A DNA stretch of 64,000 bases from Cunninghamia lanceolata (lineage: Eukaryota > Streptophyta > Pinopsida > Cupressales > Cupressaceae): assembly GCA_027924645.1 (NCBI GenBank), contig BSBN01001252.1:1167501-1231500 (forward strand), in the 5' to 3' direction. The notes under the pieces were generated by a model. That model searched no databases. It was given only the letters and a program-made list of their open reading frames with translations, and was not told where the DNA came from. This document shows, piece by piece, positions 36,958 to 48,570 of the stretch. Both the position numbers and the translations under genes were made by a program. Position 1 is the first letter of the stretch; the number at the start of each line of letters is the position of its first letter.

Positions 36958-38334
36958 TCACTTTACTAACTTTTTATCTATGATGGCAACTATTATAAGT
37001 GGATCATATTCATCTTTACTTAATGGTATTTCATGTTGTTGAAATAGAATATCTATTTTTGTCACATGCATACAATCTAACAGGGTTGCTACATCATTCA
37101 TCTTAACAGCAGGTGGTACAATCACCTTTTGTAAAGCTTCTTGGAGAATTCCATGGTATGTAGGTGATGTTTGTATTAAATTCCAAAGAGAGATCTTAGA
37201 CGGAGTAGTGCGAAGCTGCTTGACAAGTTCATATTCTTGACCTCTTTTAGGAGTAAGATGAGGTGGTGGAGGGAGCATAGGTTGAGAACATAGAAGAGAG
37301 ATAGGCACATGTAGTGCTTGCTTACTTTTCTTGTTATTACGAGTGTTATATGTGTGAGCAATCACATTGTGATGTGGTTGTTGCAACACATTTTGAACAC
37401 CTTGACTTCTTTGAGTGATTTGTCTTGCATAGTTTAGGATGTAATCTGGGGGTCGAGGTGGTTTTTGATCACCTTGAACCATAATCACTGGTTTCAAACA
37501 AGAAGGTGCATTAGGTACCCCTTGCACAACCATCTTAGTAATATTTCTACACTTATCTAGTAACCCCTTAGTGGGTGGAATAAGTCTATTAGTGAAGATT
37601 GAATTAAAATTGTTGTCCTCTCGATTATGCTCAACATCTATCACTAAAGGATTTAATGTGAGAGACCTTTTCTTATCCACTAATGCTTCATCTTGGCCAA
37701 GGAGAGCATTGGAATGAAAGGAAGGTACAATGTTTTTAAAGAGGTTGGTGATGATTGTATCATTTGAATTTGCAACAAAAGTAGATTTATCCATAGTCTT
37801 CACTTCCTTAGAGATTTCCAAGGTACTTGAGCATTCAGTCAAAGGTGGAAGATCTAACAGATTATCCTTAGGGACCTCATGTACCATGTTATTAGTTGAA
37901 TAGTCATTATCTACCCATGGGGGATCCTTCTTGAGAGGGAGCCCTTTATCCACTAATGTTTCATTTTCTAAAGAGAGAGCATTGGAATGAAGGAAGGGTA
38001 GGGTAGTGTTAAGGAATGTGTCAATGATTTCATCTTCTTGTATTAATATATCCTCATAGGAGGAATCATTTTTGAGAGAATGATTATAGGGCAAGTCTAT
38101 GTAATCATCACATGTATTGGAGACTAGATGCATAGAAGAAGTGCCATCACAATTATCTTTTTCATTACTATTCATGGAGATGAACTCGGTTAAGCTTTCT
38201 AATATTGTAGGATGTTCACTCATGAGGGTTAAGAATCTATGAAAATCAAGATCTTTGATATATGCATGCGAAGATACCAAAGAGAAATGACATGAAGGTG
38301 CCATAATGAAATGTCTTAAAACATCAATGTCCAA
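36958..38334 (-). CDS. N-terminal polyprotein ORF of the protease-only element
   Basis: 458 codons without a stop, the longest clean frame in this element, so drift is limited. The end (ISLWNLIQTSPTYHGIL, QEALQKVIVP, LSKDEYDPLIIVAI) is the conserved stretch preceding the protease in plant gypsy polyproteins; a stop then separates it from MIDNGS. The N-terminal 250 residues are acidic, serine/asparagine-rich and unrecognised. They contain an internal duplication: FLNTTLPFLHSNAL-LENETLVDK and LFKNIVPSFHSNAL-QDEALVDK, about 100 residues apart. No gag domain or zinc knuckle is visible. Confidence 0.65.
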   Translation of the reverse strand: MDIDVLRHFIMAPSCHFSLVSSHAYIKDLDFHRFLTLMSEHPTILESLTEFISMNSNEKDNCDGTSSMHLVSNTCDDYIDLPYNHSLKNDSSYEDILIQEDEIIDTFLNTTLPFLHSNALSLENETLVDKGLPLKKDPPWVDNDYSTNNMVHEVPKDNLLDLPPLTECSSTLEISKEVKTMDKSTFVANSNDTIITNLFKNIVPSFHSNALLGQDEALVDKKRSLTLNPLVIDVEHNREDNNFNSIFTNRLIPPTKGLLDKCRNITKMVVQGVPNAPSCLKPVIMVQGDQKPPRPPDYILNYARQITQRSQGVQNVLQQPHHNVIAHTYNTRNNKKSKQALHVPISLLCSQPMLPPPPHLTPKRGQEYELVKQLRTTPSKISLWNLIQTSPTYHGILQEALQKVIVPPAVKMNDVATLLDCMHVTKIDILFQQHEIPLSKDEYDPLIIVAIIDKKLVK

Positions 38335-39386
38335 TAAGATCTAGTAATACAAGACATGCAAAGTTTTATGATACTTAACACACCCTAGATGTGTGACTAT
38401 TTCACTCGTAGGCACTTGTTTGAAGGAAAGGGCTAAAAAGACACACAAATTCCACAACAAAAATAATGGATAGGAGGAAAAAGTACAACACAAAAAGGCC
38501 CAATTGATGATTTTATGTATTTATATTGAATGCAATAAAACAATACCAATTTATGCTTGTGTATACACCTAAAATGTTCACTTTTTTCAATGCAAATGCA
38601 TAAAATATGTAGTGTTGTGATGAAATTGATGAGGGGAAGCAAATTAAAACCTTGTTATCAGTCAAATAATGCAGAAATATCTTTCACAACACACCTATCA
38701 TGCGAATCTAGATGAAGGATGAGTCAAAATCTATTGAAAATGCAAAGATTTTAAACCCTAATTGTGAAATTAAGGCATGAAAATATGCAAGGTGATGTAT
38801 GAATGAAGCATAATAAGATTTAAGATGTGAAATAGCTTAGATCAGATCTGAAAATGATGTCAAAATCCTACAATGCTCAATGCAAGTTCAATTTTTAAGG
38901 AGATATGAGTGAATATGCTAGTTTTTGTTGAAATTGACTATGTGTAAATGCAAAAACACACAAGGATAAAATACTAAAAATAAAATCAGATTTGAATGAG
39001 TGCCAAAGATGAGTAGTAAAATCTGAAACAAAATTTTAACTACAAACCCTAGGTTTTGAAATCACTCTAGGTTATGAGAAAAATCCACAACTTCAAGCAA
39101 AACCCTAGCAATTTTTGTATAAAAATGCAATGTAAAGGATTATAGTCTTATGATGTATTTCTGTAATTTATATCAGATCTGATGTAAAAATCAGAGATTA
39201 GATGAAATGCAATGAAATTGATGCAAACTATGCCCTAATCCAAGCCTAGAATGCAAAAATTTTCAAATTTTTCAAACTTTTTCAATTTTTTTTTCAAGAT
39301 TTATGAATGTAAAATGAAGTAAATCATATGTATGAATGCAAATCTGATATATAACAGTCAGCAAGATGCAATGCTCTGAAAAATAC
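38335..39386 (-). other. Leader region of the element
   Basis: AT-rich, with repeated AAATCTGAT and TGCAAT words. No open frame with family features. It lies between the 5' LTR and the polyprotein where gag would be expected. Confidence 0.6.
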
Positions 39387-39399
39387 AGGTTCACCAAAA
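39387..39399 (-). other. Primer-binding site of the protease-only element
   Basis: Minus strand reads TTTTGGTGAACCT after the LTR; TGGTGAACC is a plausible tRNA 3'-end complement, tRNA not assigned. Confidence 0.5.
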
Positions 39400-40612
39400 T
39401 GTAATGTAGAAAATGAGGGTTTGTGGATTCAATGTAGAGTTTAGTTAGATCCTCCTTTCTCTACATACATTCAAGGACATTAAACCAAGTAGAATCACAA
39501 CTTTTGCAAGAGGATTCAGCTATAGGTTTGTTGTCTCTTGGAATGACAAGGAAATTTGGAAATTGATGATTGATGTGTTGATTTAAGCCTGATTATGCTC
39601 AAAACCCTAATTATGCAAAATTATAAATAAACAGACAAATTCTGACAAATGCTCGCACACAGAGATACTAAATGAAGATTAGATACATACCAGATTTTGA
39701 AGTTTAGAATGTTGAAAAGTTGAGGGCAAAGGGGCGGGCACCCAAGCCCAAGGTAGTATTTTTGTTGAGGACTTCCAGATCTTTTTTGCTACTGATTATC
39801 ACTGTTTCAGAGATTTTTGGCTCTGCAAATCTGGAGGGCTTCGGTGCGAGTGCCCAAGCTCTGTAGATGATATTTTCTATCTTTTTCCTTCAGGTCTAGG
39901 ATCCTTATTCTCTGCCACACTCCTCTGCAACTCCACTCTGTAGAATTTGACACCTGTCACCTACAATCACAAGAGAGAGGTTGGGGGGTTGTGGTGTTTA
40001 GGAACTTGCCTTAGTCAATCCCTGGAATGGCATTCAAGCCTTCCAACACCGCTGTCAAATGGAGAGTACGTGTCCTTGCAAGATAGAGGCAAAAAAAAAA
40101 AGATAGATAAATCAGATCACAAATAGATATCACCTCGGAGGTGTAGCTCTCAAGGAGATGAAGATCTTTCACACCATGAGAAGATGAAGCCAAATATGCA
40201 ATAACAAACACAACAGCACAAGTCTTCTCTGCAACACAATGAATGCCTTGAATGCTTTATGATCATAAGTTTGCCAAAACCTCAAAATCATCTTCTAGTT
40301 TGCAAATGAAACCCTAAACATGCTTATATATGCATTCCCGCTATAATTTCATAATTCAAACTTGAGATGCTAACAAGGGAGACCTTTAACGATCACTTTG
40401 CCGACACCCAAAATTTAGGCCCTAACAAAATAGGGCAGGGCTTATTTTTAGGGCTTGGCTAAGCTCAAAAAGGTCCCCTTAGCCCCATTTGACATGGGTT
40501 TCCAAGGATTTTTGCTCTGAGAGTTAAATTAAACATTCATGATCATTAAAAAGGGACTCGGGAGCTAAACTTAGGAGGTAAAAGTCCTAGGGGGACATTT
40601 TATGACATAATA
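39400..40612 (-). repeat. 5' LTR of the protease-only element
   Basis: Begins TGTAATGTAG; ends GACATAATA, where the partner has GACATAACA, so the terminal CA has mutated to TA. Confidence 0.9.
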
Positions 40613-40617
40613 ATAGT
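40613..40617. repeat. Target-site duplication ATAGT (right)
   Basis: Matches 32817-32821. Confidence 0.85.
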
Positions 40618-41519
40618 CAATACTAACAACCTTAAAGTCACAACTAGTAGTGTTAAACTTTTAAAAATATTAAACCTTAAATCCACAAATACTATCACAG
40701 CTATTGGAACATGCTCAACCACATGAATTTGATAAAAACATATTTATAAGGCAGATATGTAAGACAACATAGATTCTCACTTATCAAAAAAATCTGATAG
40801 TCACTCTTATTTACATTAACTCCTTGCCAACATCACGAACTTCTTGTTAAGATTACAAACACCATGATTTTTTTTTGTAATGAAACTTCAATACACATGT
40901 ATGGACAAGGTGTTGAGGACACATATTTCATCCATTTGCTGGTAAAAGCTAGGGTTTTCTAGATTTTTTTAAGCATTTTCATCTTATAGCAAGCATGCCA
41001 TAGCTTTCCCTTCACCTAGAGTCCATAATAGGGAGTGATAATATCAAGTTTTACTAATTTTGGCATCACTTCAGACCTAGAATCAATAAAATTTAGGGTT
41101 TTATGAAAGATTTATTTCAAAAGTGAGGTTTTGGTAGTGTATTAGGGTTTGGTACAGTCATGGAGAGGCTTATTATGCAAGTTTGAGGTTGTCATTTATT
41201 GTCTTTTTGAGGATTTGTCATGGAGAGGCTTATTATGCTTATAGTTTTAGGGGCAGTTATGGAGTCATTTATTTTTTGAAACCCTCATCAAGATGGTATT
41301 ATATGTAGATATAGGATATCTTTAGTCATGCATACCTAAAACAAGGACATGTTGTAGTGCCTAAAATGCGACCATGCTGCAAGAGATAGTTTTGATGTCA
41401 TACATCATAAGACTTGAACTATTGATCAAAACTCCTAGCATGAACTCAAGTTTGCAAAAGGACTTCATCACTAGTCTTGGATAGGGTGTGGACAACCAAT
41501 ATTGCAAACAGGGTATGAA
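40618..41519. other. AT-rich stretch, nothing recognised
   Basis: A short direct repeat near 41157 and 41217 (GTCATGGAGAGGCTTATTAT). Weak PPR-like words only after 41500. Confidence 0.5.
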
Positions 41520-44338
41520 CAACCATGAAAGCATAAAGGATATAGGAATTTTTTTAGATGTCATTTGCTAGTTTATCTTAGACCAATCAACATTATATCT
41601 TAGACCACAAAACTGCCCCTTTCTATCTCAGCATTCTTTTCTTTTCATGACTATCCCAGATCATTTTATTGGTCCAAGACTACCTCCTTTTCACATACAT
41701 TCCTTGCCTCATAATCATGACTTGAGGATTGTCTATTTGGTTGTCACGTTTTGTGACTGTTTCACATGATAATTGTTCAATCTCAGTAATAATAAAGGAT
41801 ATAGGAATTTTTTCAGATGTTGTAATTGCAGCTGCCCTTGTAGACATGTATGCAAAGTTTGGAAGCATATACAAGGCACGTGGACTATCTGATATAGAAC
41901 ACCACAAATAGAGGTCCTCTCATGGAATGCAATCATTACAAGATATACAAAAAATGGATTTGTTGAAAAGACTTTAGAAACTTTCAAGCAAATGCAATTG
42001 ACAAGTGTAAAGCCAAATTCCACAACCTTTGCCAACATCCTCCCTATCTCTACCAAATTAGGATCTTTGGAATAGGGTATGGATAACCATCAAAGCTTAA
42101 AGGATATTATGTAGGTTTTTTTGAAGTTGATTGTGATGATTATTATGTAGGTTTTATTTTGAATGGTGGACAAGGGTTTGGTGTCTTGAAAAGTATTATA
42201 CATTTGGACTTTATCTTATGAGAATTATGGTGAAGGTCAATGGTATTGTGTTAGTCATAGTGACAAACCCTAGAGGCTTGTGCAATGTAATATACCTATA
42301 CTCAACTTCTCTCTCTCATGTGGAGTATAAAGTTGGAATAGAAATATAAAATGCCAATCTTGGGTTAAAATCCTTATGGTGGGATCAACTTGTCCCTGTA
42401 CCCTTTATTAATATGCTCAGAATGAATTTGTAGATGATGGTAAAGAAAAAAGTAGAGTGCCTTCTAAAATGACTAGTTTTCTCTTGAATGTTGTTGTGGT
42501 TGTTAGTTCCATGTGTATAGTCTCATTGATAAGATGTATTGTTATTAGCCCTTAAGAACAAAGTGAAAATGCTTTACTTTGATTGAATATGTGGATAGAA
42601 ATTGTGTATATGCATATGAGAAAAATGTTACCTTAAAAGAATTTGAAATGTTTGCAAGGGCTATAGGATAAACATATGGGACCATGGATATGGCTTTATT
42701 GTAACTCTAAAATGATTTTTAAGGAAACCCTTATTTATGGAATTGTTATTGTGTATATTTTTGCAATAATTAATCTCAAAGTATTATGTTGCAATAATTG
42801 CAAGATATGCACAAAATGGATTTGTTGATAAGGATTTAGAATATTTCAAGCAAATGCGATTGGCAGGTGTAGTGCCAAGTGTCCACAACCTTAACCAACA
42901 TCCTCCCTACCTATGTTGAAATGGAATATTTGGAACACCATATGGACATCCATCAAAGCATAAATGATATGGGAATTTTGTCAAATCTGTTGTAGTTACA
43001 ACTACCCTAGTAGACATGTATGAAAAGTGTGGAAGCATAGATAAGACATGTGAATTGTTTGACAGAACACCTCAAAGAGTGTCATCTCATGGAATGCAAT
43101 AATTGCAAGATATGCACAAAATGGATTTATTAATAAGGCTTTAGAAACTTTCAAGAAAATGCAATTGAGAGGTGTAAATCCAAAATGGGATCTTTGGAAC
43201 AATATATGGACATCCATCAAAGCATAAAGGATATGGGAATTTTGTTAGATCATGTAGTTACAACTACACTAGTAGACATCTTTGCAAAGTGTGGAAGCAT
43301 AGACAAGGCACGTTAACTGTTTGACATGATCCCTCAAAAAAATGTTATTTCATGGAATGCAATGATTGCAAGATATGCAAAAAATGGATTTTTTTATAAC
43401 ACTTTATAAACTTTCAAGCAAACACAATTGGCGGGTGTAAAGCCAAATTATACAACCTTAGCTAGTATCCTCCTTGCCTATGCTAAAATGGGATCTTTGG
43501 AACACGATAGGACATCCATCAAAGCATACAAATATGGGAATTTTGTTAGATGTTGTAGTTGCAACTGCCCTCGGAGACATGTATGCAAAGTGTGGAAGCA
43601 TAGAAAAGGCACATGAACTATTTGGCATGATGCCTTAAAGAAATGTTGCCTCATGGAATGCAATGATTGCAAGATATGAACAAAATGGATTTTTTGATAA
43701 GGCTTTAGAAACTTTCAAGCAAATGCAATTGGCGGGTGTAAAGCCAAATTTCAAAACCTTAGAAACGGTATCTTTGGAACACAGTATAGACATCCATCAG
43801 AGCATAAAGGATATAGGAATTTTTTCAAATGTTGTAGCTGCAACTCCCTATGAGACATGATGCAAAGTGTGGAAGCATATACAAGGAAAGTGAATTGTTT
43901 GACATGATGCCTCAAAGAAACATTGTTTCATGGAATGCAATGATTGCAAGATATGCACGAAATGGATTTTTCATAAGGCTTTAGAAACTTTCAATGAAAT
44001 GCAATTGGCACGTCTAAAACCAAATTGCACAACCTTATCCAACATCCTCCTTGCCTATGCCAAAATGGGATCTGGGGAACATGGTGTGGACAACCATCAA
44101 AGCATAAAAGGATATAGGAATTTTGTCGCATGTTGTATTTGTAGCTACCCTTGTTAACATGTATGGAAAGTGTGGAAGCATAGACAAGGCACGTGAACTA
44201 TTTGACATGATGCCTCAAATAAATGCACAGTCTCATGGAATGCAATGATTACAAGATATACACAAAATAGATTATTTGAAAACAATTTATAAACTTTCAA
44301 GAAAATACAATTGGCACATGTAAAACCAAATTCCTGTA
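41520..44338 (+). pseudogene. Decayed PLS-type PPR gene, right arm
   Basis: Same kind of cassettes as 7852-10300 on the opposite strand: SIKDIGIF, DMYAKCGSI-KA, SWNAMIARYEQNGFFDKA, LETFKQMQLAGVKPN, TLASILLAYAKMGSLEH. Open pieces are 43428-43616, 43663-43860 and 43930-44157. SWNA-type units lie near 41926, 43090, 43352, 43654, 43929 and 44229, about 300 bases apart. Non-PPR DNA sits at about 42090-42780. No start, transit peptide or terminal domain. It joins the E3 3' flank at 44338/44339, where AAACCAAATTCCTG meets TAACGATAA, the mirror image of the left-arm junction at 7851/7852. Confidence 0.85.
42090..42780. other. Unidentified insert in the right PPR relic
   Basis: About 700 bases with no PPR cassette; no open frame with known features. 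PPR words resume after 42780. Confidence 0.4.
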
Positions 44339-44530
44339 ACGATAAGTGATCATTATATTAAATATTTAATATAAACTGTCATATACATAATGGCATGAAC
44401 ATAACATCTAGTCTATATATAAATCCATATAGGCATGTCCAAACAAAGCCATACAGGCATATACAAAAATATACACCAATAACATACAAAAGTATGTATA
44501 CAAAGCCATCTAGGCATACAAAAAATATCC
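44339..44530 (-). other. 3' flank of E3
   Basis: Inverted counterpart of 7636-7851, with the same TATGCCTRTATGGCTTTG words and TTAAATATTTAATAT. No gene. Confidence 0.6.
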
Positions 44531-46609
44531 CAAAATCTAGTTTCCTATGAACTTCTATCAAATAATCAAGCCCTTTCTTGGCCATGAAGATGGAGAGCCA
44601 ATTAGTGACTCATCCTCTCTCTCCCATCGAGTAGACCTCCTCGACAGAGATTTTTGCAGCTCCACATGTTAATACAATCAAACAATATGCACATTAATAT
44701 AGAAAACATGAAATATATAACATCACATATGTAATCAATCACTTACCACTAACCGATGATCCTTCTTGATCATCTTTTCTCTCTCTTCATCCGTAGTTGG
44801 ACAGGTTGGAGTTGTGACCTCTTGTGAGAAGCATCAAGAAGCAAAATTGACTAAACATAAATATCATTTATGTACATTAAATGACATGAGATAAAATAAG
44901 AAATACAAAATGGCCTTTACATGTTATTGGCTCATACCTTGGTTAAAGGATTTGAAGACAACATGGCTGCAATAATGCATGCCTGCGTTGACTCATGAAG
45001 ATGAGGAGTCTCCATATTCAACATCTGAAAATAGAGTTTAAGGTTATTCGACCAAAATAGATACATAAACATTATTTAAATGCATAATGATTACAAATGG
45101 TTAAATTTACCTCTGTATAAGTGGTTCTATGTGCAAGGGACCAAGGAAATCATGGAGGTGTTGGTGAAGCTCCCTATTGAAATCATCAAATTGTCACTAA
45201 ATAATATTACCATTGATATATGTACTATATTTACAATCATGTGATAAATTACATACCTGCTGACTCGACCTCCTCTCATAACCCACCAATGGATAGCTAA
45301 CAGAGGTAGGATGAAGACACTAACCCTAGAATTTCATTGCGTAGACAATTTTATGTATACATAAATTTTGACTTATAATATAGATAGTCATATAAAATTA
45401 ATTATAAATTTCAAATAAGAATATATTAAATCAAGATGAAACTTGTAAAAAATTACCTAGGAGTCAATACCAAATGTATGTTGTAAGACATCATCTATGA
45501 GAACAAGATCATCCAATACGAATGTGTCCATTACTGGATGTTGTGCCTACATCGCAGTATCCTACCGAGAGTCCTACCCCATAATCACATAGGTTCCCAC
45601 ATGAACTACACATATGTGGGAACAAATGATGCATGTTGCTTTCACCCTCATCGGCTCAGCCTGGGTGAGATCATCACCATGTTGTGCTAGAGACTATGTG
45701 AGAGCACTCAATGAATGTAGTGTCTCCACCTCAACACTCTCCTTCAAAGTTGAAGGAAGTGACACATGTGCTAGACTCATTAGGGGTCTAGGTACATGGT
45801 TTTCATCTCATTGTTTCCCCTCTCCATCTTGGGCAAAGCCACCACCTCTACCCTAGAACTCTCAAATGTCAAAATAATTAGGAATCTTCTTGAGGACAAA
45901 CTCACAATGGAGTTTCCTCAAGAAATATTGTGGCACCTCATTTTTGTTGCATGGGCGCTCGTCAAACACCATGTACCATCTATCCCAAAAGTTTTGGGAT
46001 ATATCTTTGTTCGTACACAAATGAATAGGGAAGCATTTGCAAGTCTCTTAAAATCTTTGGCCAGTTTTAGGATTGATAAAGTGTGAACATAATGCAGATT
46101 TTGTAATTTTTCATCCTTCACTTGTTCATAAGACAATTTGTTGGTATAGTATTGCCAACACCTCTCCCTATAGTCATGAAATTCGGTGATTTGGTTTGTC
46201 ACCGATTCAGTGTGAGAAAAAATCATCTCTAATGACTTAGCAAGTCATCTCCTACGATCGGTGCTTGCACTTGGATTATTTAACATTTCAATTAGGGTTT
46301 GAAGATTTTTTTATTTTCTTCTATTTGCCCTAAATAGTTTTCCTCTGTATCTGTTTCATGGTGAGGACGTGAAGGTGGGGGGTTTTGAGGGTTTTGAGGG
46401 TTTTCGAGGTTGGTTTGACCCTCTACTGTATTTATGTTTTGTGATGCCTCATTGACTGTAAATTCAATATAAAAAACTAATCAAACATTGAAAAAGTCAA
46501 AAATTCTTTTCAAACTCACAAAATTTAATCAAACCCAACCTTCTTCGACTGCTAGACCCTCTGCATTTGCTTCACGACGTCTTCGGGAGTGGGTTTGGTG
46601 AGGTCGCAT
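44530..46609 (-). pseudogene. E3, E-family gene, nearly full length
   Basis: The ATG at 46609-46607 opens a basic peptide (MRPHQTHSRRRREAN), matching the position and character of the E4 first exon. Exon 2 runs about 46455-45457: proline/asparagine-rich, a GQIEENKK helix, then LSYEQVKDEK. A missing A in the run near 46100 shifts the frame; the next frame reads FWDRWYMVFDE, EVPQYFLRKLHCEF and NYFD. It then shifts again near 45640 to PHMCSSCGNLCDYG. Exon 3 is 45325-45257 (69 nt), exon 4 45173-45111 (63 nt), exon 5 45024-44938 (87 nt), exon 6 about 44820-44747, and the last exon ends near 44540 (RIGSPSS-like LIGSPSSWPRKG). Exon 5 has CAG where E1 has TAG. Function unknown; inactive. Confidence 0.7.
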
Positions 46610-46749
46610 CGTGAAAATGTCGACTACTCTTAGCACTTGCTTGATTTGCCCTTCCTTCAATGCGCTCATGTTATTTGACTGGTTTTTTCCTTACCATAGT
46701 TTTGGTCGCAAGTATGAATGAAATATTTTTTTTTTGTTTTATGCAGACT

Positions 46750-46781
46750 ATAACGTGAGCACATTATAACGCACTCGCGTT
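46750..46781 (-). repeat. Two 16-bp iterons upstream of E3
   Basis: ATAACGTGAGCACATT and ATAACGCACTCGCGTT in direct succession, between the element end and the E3 start. Same unit and phase as 62044-62123. Confidence 0.8.
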
Positions 46782-46847
46782 ATAGTATGCATGGGACCAA
46801 AAAGTGATGTGGTGACTTTTTGGTCCCACAACTCCATGCACTTACCC
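46782..46847 (-). mobile_element. Terminus of the E3 element
   Basis: Minus strand begins GGGTAAGTGCA at 46847 next to TTAA (46848-46851). It aligns with the E4 terminus over about 45 bases (GG-CCAAAAAGT--CCACAT). Within it GGGACCAAAAAGT pairs with ACTTTTTGGTCCC to form a 13-bp hairpin. I find no matching opposite end on the PPR side. Confidence 0.65.
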
Positions 46848-46939
46848 TTAATTATGTTTTGGTAGCGGGGCTGTTGTTGTGTTGTTTAATAGTTGTGTTC
46901 TTCAGCTGTCCGTTTGGTTCACTATTTATATTTAGCTAT

Positions 46940-47130
46940 GTTGTGGTTCTTCTCTTTTAGAACCATCTTTTCTCCTATTGTGTGGTGTTGTTTGTAAAGG
47001 GTCTTGTTCTTCTCTTTTAGAACCAGCTTTTCTCCTATTGTGTGGTGTTGTTTGTAAAGGGTCAAGACCCTTTACAAACAACACCACACAATAGGAGAAA
47101 AGATGGTTCTAAAAGAGAAGAACCACAACC
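46940..47130. repeat. Perfect foldback with tandem duplicated arm
   Basis: 46940-47006 and 47064-47130 are exact reverse complements over about 67 bases. Between them lies a second direct copy of the arm (period exactly 60 bases, one visible mismatch, GCTTTT for TCTTTT). No coding content. Confidence 0.93.
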
Positions 47131-47294
47131 TTCAACCACTTTTACCTTTATCAAAAACACTCTAGATATGGGAGTGTAAGTGTTATAACACAACCAATTG
47201 AACTAGTTGAAATGGATATTAACATGTGTTGAAATGGAAATGAGAGAGTTAGGGTTGTAGACATTACAATGTGAACTTGAACTACTATGGCATT
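47131..47294. other. Spacer before the solo LTR
   Basis: No feature recognised. Ends in GTGAC target duplication (47295-47299). Confidence 0.5.
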
Positions 47295-47299
47295 GTGAC

Positions 47300-48565
47300 T
47301 GTTATGTGTGAAAAAGATGAATGATGAAAGCTATCATGCACACTAGATCAAACCCTCTTCCATAGTAACATTCAAGGACAAGACTGAGCCAAATCACTAC
47401 CAAATAGAGGTGGACTTAGCTACAAATCTTGTACTCAGGAGTGCTATGGAAAGATTTGATTTAATCAAGCCTTTTATCAAACTCTAGGTCAATCAATGCA
47501 TTAAACCCTAGATTTACAAAGATCTTATTATAATAGGAGATGTACAACAGATAATCAAAAACCAATTACACAAGAATGATTAGGAAGATGTCAGAACCTG
47601 TGTCCCAGAAGTTGGAATGTTGGAGGACTATTTTGGGGGTACCCAAGTCTAGAAAGATGGAATCTTTAGAAATGACAAACTAGAGAAATGTTACAGAGAC
47701 TGCCCTTATGCCAGATCTAAAGTCTGTTTAGGCACAGGACTATTTCACAAGCAACTAAGTATGGCATAGAGGAATATTCCTAAAATGTGTTCAGATCTCG
47801 AAACCCTTATCATTACTCAGTCTTCTAATGTTTTCACTTTTCTAGATCTCGCACCTGTAACTTGCACACAAGAAGAAAAGGGGTTTGGGGGTTATGGTGT
47901 TTAGGGACTTGCCTCAGTCAAATCCTGAGATAGAATTCAAGCTTCCCAACACAGTTGTTTGATAAAGAGAGTGTGCCCTTGTAGGGAAGAGGCTAAACAC
48001 AAATCAATGATATGAAATCAAGTGATGATGAACAACAATGATATCACCTATGTGATAAAATCCTTAGGAGGATGAATGCTCTTCAACTCATAAGGAGAGA
48101 CAGATGATAACTTCAAACCTGCAACAATCCACGCAATAACAATACAAATCTACTCTAGAATCACAATGAATGCTTTGAATTCTCTTTACTCCAATGCTTC
48201 AAGTTAGCTATCTCTATCTAGGTTCATAATGAATTCAAAAACACACTTATTTATGTTTTCCCGCTAACATTCATCAAATTAACCAAAAGAGCCGACAAGG
48301 AGAAACCCTTTTAAAGGTCTTATGCTGACATACAATTAAATTTACCCCAACCAATCAGGGAGGACTTGGACGTGGGTGCCCAAGTCCCAAGGCTTCTTTT
48401 TAGTCTAGGGTAAGATAGAATATGGGCCCCTTGTTCCCAATTTGCATCAGTTTCAGGGGATTTTGCATCGGGATGAATATTTAGAACGTATAATGTAATC
48501 ACGGGGACCTAGGAGCTAAACAAGGAGGTAAAAAGACATGTGTCCACTTAAATTACTCCATAACA
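47300..48565 (-). repeat. Solo LTR related to the protease-only element
   Basis: Starts TGTTATGTG and ends CCATAACA, with GTGAC at 47295-47299 and 48566-48570. Shares landmarks in order with the LTRs at 32822 and 39400: ACATTCAAGGACA, TGGTGTTTAGG-ACTTGCCTCAG, ATTCAAGC-TCCCAACAC, GAGTGTG-CCTTG, ATGAATGC, and GGAGCTAAAC-AGGAGGTAAAA. Clearly diverged. No internal region, so it probably arose by LTR-LTR recombination. Confidence 0.85.
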
Positions 48566-48570
48566 GTGAC

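Larger units (their letters stand above)
32822..40612 (-). mobile_element. LTR retrotransposon with protease-only polyprotein (gypsy-like, non-autonomous)
   Basis: LTRs at 32822-34063 and 39400-40612 on the same strand, TSD ATAGT on both sides. On the minus strand a purine tract lies before the 3' LTR and a TGGTGAACC-type primer site follows the 5' LTR. The coding region (38334-36064, minus) has a retropepsin-like core and a glycine-rich G-patch-like tail as in some plant gypsy polyproteins. No reverse transcriptase, RNase H or integrase is found, so it would depend on another element. The left third (34080-36060) holds tandem repeats and no gene. The two LTRs differ by scattered substitutions and small gaps. 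Confidence 0.85.

Noticed and set aside
46782..46847. Helitron end for the E elements
   Set aside because: No TC start, no CTRR end or terminal hairpin at the proper side, and the target is TTAA rather than A/T.
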